A stretch of 12,538 nucleotides of DNA from JBDTMC01 sp039934475 (GTDB lineage Bacteria; Acidobacteriota; Terriglobia; Bryobacterales; Bryobacteraceae), in assembly GCA_039934475.1 (NCBI GenBank), contig JBDTMC010000213.1, positions 1-12,538 of the forward strand. The letters run 5' to 3'. The position numbers and the translations under genes were made by a program. Position 1 is the stretch's first letter; each line of letters begins with the position of its first letter. This document shows, piece by piece, positions 1 through 5,869 of the stretch. A model generated the notes under the pieces. The model did no database searches. It saw only the letters and a list, made by a program, of their open reading frames with translations, and was not told where the DNA came from.

Positions 1-96
1 CTCGTGTTGGAAACGAACCTTGGCTTCAGGCTCATCTCGTATTAGACAAGACTCTGATCCGTACGTGACGCGTTAACGGTCTACTATAGTGAAGAT

Positions 97-966
97 ATGG
101 CGACGCTGATCAATTTGGGTGGTCCGACAGTGGACGCAGCCCTGCTCGAAGGAAAGCAGGACAAACTCTTCGATGTCCTCCGTTCCATGGGCCGCGTGCT
201 GGTGGCTTACTCGGGTGGTACCGACTCCGCCTATCTCGCCTGGGCCGCTCACCGCGTGCTGGGCGCGAACGCAGTCGCCATCACCGCCGACTCCGCCTCC
301 ATCCCCGAGTCTCACAAGCGCGACGCGGAACAGTTTGCCCGCGACTGCGGCTTCGCACACGAATACATCGCCACGCACGAATTCGAGAACCCAGCCTACG
401 TCGCCAACAATCCGGACCGCTGCTTCCACTGCAAGGACGAACTCTTCCGCGTGATGGAGCAAGTGGCCGGCCTCCGCGGCTTCGAACACATCGTTTACGG
501 TGTGAACTACGACGACTTAGGCGATTATCGTCCTGGCCAGAATGCGGCCAAAATCCACGAGGTGAAAGCGCCTCTGGTGGAAGCACAATTGACCAAAGCC
601 GAGATTCGCGAACTTTCGCGTCTGGCTGGTCTCGCCACCTGGGATCGCCCCGCGGCCGCATGCCTCAGTTCCCGCATCCCTTACGGAACGCCAGTCACGC
701 CTGAAACCATCAAGACCGTCGAGATCGGCGAAGAAGAGATCAAGGCACTCGGATTCCGACAATTCCGCGTCCGCTTCCACGGCGAATTGGTTCGCGTCGA
801 AATCTCCCGCGACGAACTGCCCAAGGCCTTGACGATGGAGATGCTGGACGCCTTCTCGAAAATCTTCAAGCCCCTCGGGTTCCTCTACGTCACCGTGGAC
901 GTCGACGGCTATCGCCAAGGCTCGCTAAACGCCGCACTGCACTTGCCCAAGGCACGACAGCAGTAA
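97..966 (+). CDS. larE: LarE-type ATP-dependent sacrificial sulfur transferase, three-cysteine form
   Basis: A 289-residue cytoplasmic PP-loop protein. LarE adenylates and thiolates the pyridinium dicarboxylate mononucleotide precursor of the nickel-pincer nucleotide cofactor of lactate racemase and related enzymes. Visible features are the PP-loop SGGTDS at residues 39-44, a CFHC pair (C109 and C112) and a third conserved cysteine in AACLSSR (C189). The Lactobacillus enzyme uses only the last cysteine as sulfur donor, whereas the Thermotoga type uses three to hold a [4Fe-4S] cluster, so this one probably belongs to the cluster type. Length is normal for the family. The ATG at 97 is chosen because it leaves a typical helix before the PP-loop; the ribosome binding site is poor. 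No larB, larC or racemase gene lies in the window. Other PP-loop thiolases are less likely because of the ACLSSR motif. Confidence 0.93.
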   Translation: MATLINLGGPTVDAALLEGKQDKLFDVLRSMGRVLVAYSGGTDSAYLAWAAHRVLGANAVAITADSASIPESHKRDAEQFARDCGFAHEYIATHEFENPAYVANNPDRCFHCKDELFRVMEQVAGLRGFEHIVYGVNYDDLGDYRPGQNAAKIHEVKAPLVEAQLTKAEIRELSRLAGLATWDRPAAACLSSRIPYGTPVTPETIKTVEIGEEEIKALGFRQFRVRFHGELVRVEISRDELPKALTMEMLDAFSKIFKPLGFLYVTVDVDGYRQGSLNAALHLPKARQQ

Positions 967-1321
967 TGAACTTTGCGCAATTCGAACGCCTCCCCGATGC
1001 TCCCGGAAAACAGGAGTTGATCGATGGAGAAATGATCGAAGTGCCGCCAGCCATATATCGGCACACCAGAATCGCGAAAAGACTCTATGACCTGCTGTCT
1101 GGCTCGACATTCGGAGACCGAGTTCTTCAGGAGGCTGGCTACCGCTCACGCTGTACTTCTCCGAGGGTGCGGACGAAGTGTGGGTGATCGCGCCGGATCA
1201 TCGTTCTCTCTCTGCCTACAGGCGGGTGGAAAACCAAGTGCAGCGGGCCTCGGTTCGCGACCGCTATCATGCTGCAGCCTTCGGCATAGTTGTAAGCCTG
1301 GACACTTTATTCGAGGCCTAA
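966..1321 (+). pseudogene. Uma2-family (DUF820, PD-(D/E)XK nuclease-like) remnant with internal deletion and frameshift
   Basis: The ATG overlaps the larE stop by one base (TAATG). Sixty residues in this frame match the Uma2 N-terminus: FERLPDAPGKQELIDGE, then a helical HTRIAKRLYDLL stretch ending in LQEAGYR near 1145. The frame then runs into TGA at 1185-1187 with unrelated residues. In another frame, from about 1139 to the TAA at 1319-1321, the sequence reads a typical Uma2 C-terminus (LTLYFSEGADEVWVIAPDH, later AYRR and a final SLDTLFEA). The middle of the family, about 60 residues carrying the catalytic Asp and the Glu of the E-V-x-S-x-S-N region, is absent. I infer one deletion joining position about 1140-1146 out of frame. 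Intact Uma2 proteins are common, often multicopy, and of uncertain role. The product here, if made, would be 73 residues and not catalytic. Confidence 0.85.
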
Positions 1322-1394
1322 CCGACCAGCTAGACTTCGACCCCTGCCCCCGCTCCTCTCACTGCAATTCCAGCTCCCTAGTATGAACAGACTA

Positions 1395-1424
1395 TTGACC
1401 GGACGGGGAACTCGTTGCCAGAAT
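1395..1424 (+). promoter_or_regulatory. Possible sigma70-like promoter before the coiled-coil gene
   Basis: TTGACC at 1395-1400 and CAGAAT at 1419-1424 are separated by 18 bases and match the consensus boxes at 5/6 and 4/6 positions. The predicted start near 1431 would leave a leader of only about 14 bases before the ATG, with the ribosome binding site almost at the 5' end. This makes the call weak. The rest of the 123-base gap (1322-1444) shows nothing further except overlapping short inverted repeats at 1418-1439. Confidence 0.22.
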
Positions 1425-1431
1425 CCAATCT

Positions 1432-1436
1432 GGAGG
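1432..1436 (+). promoter_or_regulatory. Strong ribosome binding site fixing the start at 1445
   Basis: GGAGG stands 8 bases before the ATG at 1445. The reading frame is open further upstream to a TTG at 1415, but that codon has no comparable site, so the ATG is preferred. Confidence 0.8.
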
Positions 1437-1444
1437 ATTTTGGG

Positions 1445-1618
1445 ATGTCTGAGCTAGACGTTATTTCCAATCAGAAGTCGATTCTCGACAATCAGAAGGC
1501 GATTCTCGCCAACCAGGACACAATCAAGGCGAATCAGGCGGCGATCCAAAAGAACCAGGAGACGCTGGATCTTATTGTGAAGAATCAGGAGAAGATCCTT
1601 TCGCTCCTTCAGAAGTAG
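1445..1618 (+). CDS. Small coiled-coil protein of IxxNQxx heptads
   Basis: A 57-residue, probably soluble protein of unknown function. After a short head (MSELDVIS) the chain is a regular heptad series. Asn-Gln pairs fall at residues 9, 16, 23, 30 and 37, exactly every seven, with Ile/Leu at 13, 20, 27, 34 and 41. Then the phase shifts (next NQ at 47, I44, I51) and the chain ends in ILSLLQK. Placing the aliphatic residues at heptad position a puts Asn at every position d, which is unusual for a simple leucine zipper. No transmembrane segment or signal peptide is present. Reading begins at the ATG backed by GGAGG. The regular composition, good ribosome binding site and clean stop argue for a real gene. 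I recall similar short NQ-repeat hypothetical proteins in other bacteria but know no function; oligomerisation is the only safe inference. Confidence 0.75.
   Translation: MSELDVISNQKSILDNQKAILANQDTIKANQAAIQKNQETLDLIVKNQEKILSLLQK
1469..1573 (+). repeat. Degenerate 21-base tandem repeat, five units, inside the coiled-coil gene
   Basis: Five consecutive 21-base units each begin with AATCAG or AACCAG and encode the NQxxI/L heptad. The first two units (1469 and 1490) are nearly identical, while the later ones are more diverged, which suggests growth by unit duplication followed by drift under coding constraint. Confidence 0.75.
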
Positions 1619-1638
1619 CGGCCCCGGCTGCCTCGATT

Positions 1639-1664
1639 TCCCGCCGCAACCTCGCGCGGCGGGA
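1639..1664 (+). terminator. GC-rich hairpin between the coiled-coil gene and the CRTAC1 operon
   Basis: TCCCGCCGC (1639-1647) and GCGGCGGGA (1656-1664) form a perfect 9-bp stem around an 8-base loop. It lies 20 bases after the stop at 1618 and 25 bases before the ATG at 1690. No T-run follows, so it is either a weak or Rho-assisted terminator, a 3' stabiliser of the small upstream mRNA, or a 5' leader structure of the operon. The rest of the 71-base gap has no clear promoter boxes. Confidence 0.45.
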
Positions 1665-1689
1665 GCTGGAAAGAGTGCTGGAAGACTGA

Positions 1690-3486
1690 ATGCAAAGCCG
1701 CCTCTCAAAAGTTGGTTTCGCGGTTCTTTTCGCTGCGTTGCTGGCCACGCCGCTGGCGATGAAACGCATGTCAGCCCGCAGACTGACCCCTACCGCCGCC
1801 ACCAGCACATCCACCGTCCTCAGCCGCTACGGCTTCACCCTCGAGGAACACGCCCAAGCGTCAGGCATCGTCTTCCGACACACGCCGCCCCGATTTGACG
1901 CGAAGCTCGGGCACATCATGCAGCAGGTGGCCTCAATGGGAGCCGCAGTCTCCGTCGTCGACTTCGATCACGACGGCTGGGCGGATTTCTACCTCACCAA
2001 CAGCAGCGAAGGCAGCCACAATGCCCTCTTCCGGAACCTCGGGAATGGCGCCTTCCAGGATGTAGCCTCCGACGTCGGGCTCGCGGACGTCAACCTGCCT
2101 GGGACAGGCATCTCCACTGGCGCGGTGTGGGGTGACTACGACAACGACGGTTTCGAAGATGTCTTTCTCTACAAGTGGGGCAAGCCCGAACTCTTCCACA
2201 ATGACGGCGGGAAGCACTTCACGCGTGTCACTGAGACGGCCAGTCTGCCGCCTTGGGTGAACGCGAACACCGCCATCTGGTTCGATTACGATCGCGACGG
2301 TAAGTTGGACCTGTTCCTCGGCGGCTACTACGCCGAGAACGTAGACCTCTGGCATTTGGCAACTACGAAGATCATGCCCGAGAGTTTTGAGTACGCTCTG
2401 AACGGCGGGCGCAAATACCTCTTCCACAATCTCGGCGGCGGCCGGTTTGAAGAGGTATCCGAGAAACTTGGCATTCGCTCCCGGCGCTGGGCATTGGCCG
2501 CTGTCGCCGCGGACCTCAGCGGCACCGGCTTCCCTGACCTTTTCATTGCCAATGACTACGGCGTGTCTGAACTCTTTGTGAATGAGGGCGGCAAGCGGTT
2601 TCGTGAAGCCGGCAAGGAATCTGGTGTCGGCGCCGCGCCCAAAAGCGGCATGACCGCGGCTGTCGGTGATGTTCTCAACCAGGGACGCTTCGGAATTTAT
2701 GTGTCCAACATCTCGGAAGAGGGTGTGCTGGTACAGGGCAATAATCTTTGGATGCCGCGCAAAGCCGTATCCGGCGGCCCGGTCCACTATGAGAACATGG
2801 CCAACGCCATGGGCGTAGAGCTGGGCGGGTGGAGTTTCGGCGCTCAGTTTGGCGATCTGAATAACGATGGCTTTCTCGACCTGTATGTAACCAACGGTAA
2901 CGTGTCCCTCGACCGGAATCGCACCTACTGGTATGACTATTCTAAAGTCGCTGGAGGCAACCGCACCATCATCTCCGATGCCGCCAACTGGCCGCCCCTC
3001 GAAGGACGCAGTCTCTCCGGTTATCAGCAGAAGAAGGTCTGGGTCAACGACGGTTCAGGTCAATTTCAGGAGGTAGCGCAACTCGTCGGTGTCACCGATG
3101 TGTTCGACGGCCGCTCCGTTGCCATGGCCGACTTCGGCAATCGCGGGACCCTGGACGTTGTAGTCGCCAACCAAAACGCGCCGTTGCTCCTCTACAAAAG
3201 TACCGTCAATCCAGCTCACAAATGGATCGAGCTGGAGCTCGAAGGAAAGCAAAGTAACCGTAGCGCAATCGGCGCCCAAGTACGCCTCTTCTGGAATGGC
3301 CAACAACAGGTACAGGAGGTTTCCGGCGGCAGCGGATTCTCAGCTCAAAACCAGCGCCGGTTGCACTTCGGGTTAGGTAAGGCAGCAAGCGTCGACAAGG
3401 TGGAGATACACTGGCCATCAGGCCAAATTCAAACCATGGCCGCACCCGCCATCAACAAGATTCATCGCATAGGAGAGCCACGGTGA
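1690..3486 (+). CDS. Secreted CRTAC1-family protein with FG-GAP/VCBS repeats and ASPIC/UnbV domain
   Basis: A 598-residue exported protein. Residues 1-24 are a signal peptide or membrane anchor (K7, then a hydrophobic run to A23). Calcium-binding-type FG-GAP motifs D-x-D/N-x-D-G-x-x-D occur at 91-99, 149-157, 199-207, 275-283, 389-397 and 481-489, as expected of a beta-propeller; those at 275 and 481 have lost some acidic positions. Residues about 508-590 are the ASPIC/UnbV domain, with IGAQVRLFW, GSGFSAQNQRRLHFGLG and VEIHWPSG. The biochemical role of the family is not established; extracellular or periplasmic binding is likely. The ATG at 1690 is preceded by GGAAG with 5-base spacing. Its stop overlaps the next gene in GTGA, making it first in a five-gene operon with a membrane protein and an ABC importer. 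Confidence 0.92.
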   Translation: MQSRLSKVGFAVLFAALLATPLAMKRMSARRLTPTAATSTSTVLSRYGFTLEEHAQASGIVFRHTPPRFDAKLGHIMQQVASMGAAVSVVDFDHDGWADFYLTNSSEGSHNALFRNLGNGAFQDVASDVGLADVNLPGTGISTGAVWGDYDNDGFEDVFLYKWGKPELFHNDGGKHFTRVTETASLPPWVNANTAIWFDYDRDGKLDLFLGGYYAENVDLWHLATTKIMPESFEYALNGGRKYLFHNLGGGRFEEVSEKLGIRSRRWALAAVAADLSGTGFPDLFIANDYGVSELFVNEGGKRFREAGKESGVGAAPKSGMTAAVGDVLNQGRFGIYVSNISEEGVLVQGNNLWMPRKAVSGGPVHYENMANAMGVELGGWSFGAQFGDLNNDGFLDLYVTNGNVSLDRNRTYWYDYSKVAGGNRTIISDAANWPPLEGRSLSGYQQKKVWVNDGSGQFQEVAQLVGVTDVFDGRSVAMADFGNRGTLDVVVANQNAPLLLYKSTVNPAHKWIELELEGKQSNRSAIGAQVRLFWNGQQQVQEVSGGSGFSAQNQRRLHFGLGKAASVDKVEIHWPSGQIQTMAAPAINKIHRIGEPR

Positions 3487-4328
3487 CCACCAACGTTTTG
3501 CCGGCTCCGCTCACGCAACGATCCCTACTCGGCCGCTTCTTTAGTGCCGGCAACCGGTATCTTCCGCCCCTCTTCATCACCACCATCCTGCTGGTGGGCC
3601 AGCTCTCCTTCGGGCTCCTGGAGAGCTTCTCGCGTACCGCCCTTGCCATCGCTACCGCCATCGTGTTCGAACTCGTGCTTGCCCGCATCGCCTTCGGCAA
3701 ATATCCGAACCTCGCCAGCGCGTACATCTCAGGCATCAGTGTCGGCATCCTCGTGCGATCCCCCGAATATTGGCCCTATGCTCTCACCAGCGCCATTGCC
3801 ATCACATCGAAGTACGTCCTTCGCTGGAGGGGCCATCACCTCTGGAATCCGTCGAACTTCGCCATCTGCGTGATGCTGCTGCTGGCGCCCGAATACTTTG
3901 CCACGCTCAGTATTCAATGGGGCAACAGCGTATGGCCGATGATGATTGTCTGGGCGCTGGGAGCCCTCATCGTCTATCGCGCCAAACGCTTTCACATTAG
4001 CGCGACGTATGTGATCTCGTTTGTCGTCCTCGCTGCCATTCGCAGCGCCATCACCGGCCATGCCCTGCTTGCGGAAATCGCACCCATCACCGGGCCGATG
4101 TACCAGCTCTTCATCTTCTTCATGATTACCGACCCGAAGACCACGGTGCGGTCGAAATCGGGCCAGTGCCTGGTAGCATTCCTGGTAGCGGTGCTGGAGA
4201 TGATCCTGCGTCTGGCTCAGAACGTCAACGCTCCGTTCTATGCCCTCACTGTGGTGGGCCCTCTCGCCCTCATCATCGATATTTGGTGGGAATCACGCCA
4301 GCAGTCCGCTGCGCTCGCGCATGCCTAG
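3483..4328 (+). CDS. RnfD/NqrB-like (UnbU-like) polytopic membrane protein
   Basis: A 281-residue inner-membrane protein with about nine to ten hydrophobic segments (approximately 28-46, 51-69, 76-92, 97-113, 123-140, 150-165, 174-190, 203-217, 228-245 and 250-268). Two motifs place it in the NQR2/RnfD/RnfE superfamily: GHHLWNPSNFA at 117-127 and FFMITDPKTT at 212-221. RnfD and NqrB carry a flavin bound covalently through a Thr in an S/D-GAT sequence. No such sequence is present, so it is probably not a classical Rnf subunit, and no other rnf gene is nearby. UnbU proteins of enediyne gene sets are membrane proteins that I believe belong to this group and accompany UnbV, matching the gene just upstream. 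It starts with GTG in a 4-base overlap (GTGA) with that gene. Substrate or redox role is unknown. Confidence 0.82.
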   Translation: MTTNVLPAPLTQRSLLGRFFSAGNRYLPPLFITTILLVGQLSFGLLESFSRTALAIATAIVFELVLARIAFGKYPNLASAYISGISVGILVRSPEYWPYALTSAIAITSKYVLRWRGHHLWNPSNFAICVMLLLAPEYFATLSIQWGNSVWPMMIVWALGALIVYRAKRFHISATYVISFVVLAAIRSAITGHALLAEIAPITGPMYQLFIFFMITDPKTTVRSKSGQCLVAFLVAVLEMILRLAQNVNAPFYALTVVGPLALIIDIWWESRQQSAALAHA

Positions 4329-4355
4329 TGGTAGTCGCAAAAGAGGGAACTGGGA

Positions 4356-5129
4356 ATGGAAACTAGATCCGGCAAACTTCCTTCCATCCTGCTTCCGGCG
4401 GCTGTTTTCGCGGGCGGAGTGGCCCTCTGGGCTCTCATCTGGAAATCCGGTGTGTTTCCGCCCAGCGCGCTACCGTCTCCCCTCGGCGTGATCCGGGCCT
4501 TCGGTGAGGAACTCCGCAATGGCCGGATGATCAACGACTTGAGTACGTCACTCTACCGCGTTACCGTCGGCTTCTTGTTAGCAGTCCTCTCCGGCGTCCC
4601 GCTGGGCACATGGATGGGACAGAAACTCAAGGCGCGGACTGCCTTCCTGCCCCTCCTCAACTTCTTCCGTAATCTCTCGCCTTTGGCTTGGATTCCCTTT
4701 GCGATCCTTTGGTTCGGTGTCGGGGATCTGGCCGCCATCTTTCTCATCTTCCTCTCCGGATTTTTCCCCGTAGTGTTGGCCACAATGGCTGCCGTGGCGG
4801 GGATCCCCGCCGTCTATTCTCGAGTCGCCGAAACATACGGCTTGCATGGGTTTGAGAAGGTGGTCCACGTTACGTTGCCCGCGATCATGCCCCAGATCAT
4901 TACCATGCTCCGCGTCACGGCCGGACTCTGCTGGCTGGTTGTCGTAGCCGCCGAGATGATTGCCGGCCGCGACGGTCTCGGCTTCGCCGTCATGGATTCA
5001 CGCAATGGATTGCGCATGGACATGCTGGCGGCAGAGATGGTCCTAATCGGCGGCATTGGAGTGATTCTCGACCGCGTGCTAGTGCGCTTGACGAAGATTC
5101 CCAGCGTCCGGTGGGGCTATGAAAGATAG
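4356..5129 (+). CDS. ABC importer permease, NrtB/SsuC/TauC type
   Basis: A 257-residue membrane permease of the binding-protein-dependent transport family. About six hydrophobic segments are visible. The cytoplasmic EAA-type coupling loop is at 158-179 (AETYGLHGFEKVVHVTLPAI). Two conserved family stretches appear: LSPLAWIPFAILWFG at 107-121 and AAEMIAGRDGLGF at 198-210. These are typical of permeases for nitrate, sulfonates, taurine and thiamine-precursor-like solutes, and the sequence alone does not decide the substrate. GAGGGA at 4343-4348 is a good ribosome binding site, 7 bases before the ATG. The gene lies 27 bases after the membrane gene and overlaps the ATPase gene by 11 bases, so the transporter genes are translationally coupled. 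Confidence 0.92.
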   Translation: METRSGKLPSILLPAAVFAGGVALWALIWKSGVFPPSALPSPLGVIRAFGEELRNGRMINDLSTSLYRVTVGFLLAVLSGVPLGTWMGQKLKARTAFLPLLNFFRNLSPLAWIPFAILWFGVGDLAAIFLIFLSGFFPVVLATMAAVAGIPAVYSRVAETYGLHGFEKVVHVTLPAIMPQIITMLRVTAGLCWLVVVAAEMIAGRDGLGFAVMDSRNGLRMDMLAAEMVLIGGIGVILDRVLVRLTKIPSVRWGYER

Positions 5130-5868
5130 CCCCTTCCGCTTGAACGGAGTTTCGGTGAGCTTCGGCGCCGTGGAAGTATTGCGCCATCTCTCGATGGACA
5201 TCAACCACGGTGAGTTCGTTGCCGTGGTCGGACCTTCCGGCTGCGGCAAGACGACTCTGCTCAATGTGCTGTCGGGCCACATACGGCCCTCCTCCGGGAC
5301 ACTGCAGCGAACCGGCGGCGAGCGCATGGTCTACCAACAGGACGGCTTGTTCCCCTGGCAAACCGTCTGGCAGAACATCGCCCTCGGCCTTCGCGAGGTG
5401 AAAGACCCGGCCGAACGTGACTCTCAGATACGAGAGCTGTTGGGCCTCATCCGCCTCGAAGGGTTCGAACAACACTACCCGCACCAACTATCTGGCGGCA
5501 TGCGGCAGAGAGTGGAGTTGGCCCGCGCCCTTGCCGGCAATTCAGAGACTCTTCTCATGGACGAGCCTTTCTCGTCTCTCGACTATCTCACTCGCATTCG
5601 CATGCGTCAGGAACTGGCGCGCATTCTGCAGCACCGGCCCCGAACAGTGGTCTTGGTGACTCACGATATTGAGGAGGCGGCCCAATTGGCTGACCGTGTG
5701 ATCGTGCTTACTGAGCGCCCGTCGCAGGTCCGTTGCGAACTGTCGATCAGCGAGCCCCGGCCGCGCGGCTTGACCCACCCCGAGGTCATCCGGGCAGCTG
5801 ATCGTATCCTCAAGGAACTTGGCATCCAGGATGGCGCTCCCAGCCTGGCAAATGGGAAAGAGGCTTGA
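5119..5868 (+). CDS. ABC importer ATP-binding protein, NrtD/SsuB type
   Basis: A 249-residue ATPase that drives the importer on the cytoplasmic face. All signatures are intact: Walker A GPSGCGKTT at 38-46, Q-loop around YQQDGLFPW (72-80), signature LSGGMRQR at 124-131, Walker B LLMDEP at 145-150 with D-loop SSLD after it, and H-loop His182 in VTHDIEEA. The LFPW after the Q-loop and the IEEAAQLADRVIVL stretch are usual for the nitrate/sulfonate/taurine group. Length is normal. The ATG lies inside the end of the permease gene, and the stop at 5866-5868 is one base before the ATG of the binding-protein gene. It is an ordinary functional-looking ATPase; the substrate follows from its partner proteins and is unknown. 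Confidence 0.95.
   Translation: MKDSPFRLNGVSVSFGAVEVLRHLSMDINHGEFVAVVGPSGCGKTTLLNVLSGHIRPSSGTLQRTGGERMVYQQDGLFPWQTVWQNIALGLREVKDPAERDSQIRELLGLIRLEGFEQHYPHQLSGGMRQRVELARALAGNSETLLMDEPFSSLDYLTRIRMRQELARILQHRPRTVVLVTHDIEEAAQLADRVIVLTERPSQVRCELSISEPRPRGLTHPEVIRAADRILKELGIQDGAPSLANGKEA
5857..5863 (+). promoter_or_regulatory. Ribosome binding site deciding the start at 5870
   Basis: AAAGAGG lies 6 bases before the ATG at 5870. The frame is open to earlier ATGs (5819 and 5831), but these lie inside the ATPase gene, lack such a site and would put charged residues before the hydrophobic leader. Confidence 0.65.
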
Positions 5869-5869
5869 T

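Noticed and set aside
82..87. TACTAT as a -10 box for larE
   Set aside because: No acceptable -35 box lies 16-18 bases upstream and the box is only 9 bases from the ATG.
73..489. Long minus-strand open frame opposite larE
   Set aside because: It is antisense to a clearly conserved gene with intact motifs; the frame is open because of GC-rich third positions.
1087..1386. 99-residue plus-strand frame overlapping the Uma2 remnant
   Set aside because: Its sequence is neither the Uma2 N-terminal nor C-terminal frame and is rich in Cys and Ser without pattern; the remnant explains the region better.
1933..2787. 284-residue minus-strand open frame opposite the CRTAC1 gene
   Set aside because: The plus strand carries repeated FG-GAP motifs here. 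The antisense product has no recognisable domain and its length is expected from high GC content.
1690..4328. Enediyne biosynthetic gene cluster
   Set aside because: UnbV-like and UnbU-like genes are present, but there is no enediyne polyketide synthase, thioesterase or UnbL-type gene in the window; the neighbours are an ABC importer.
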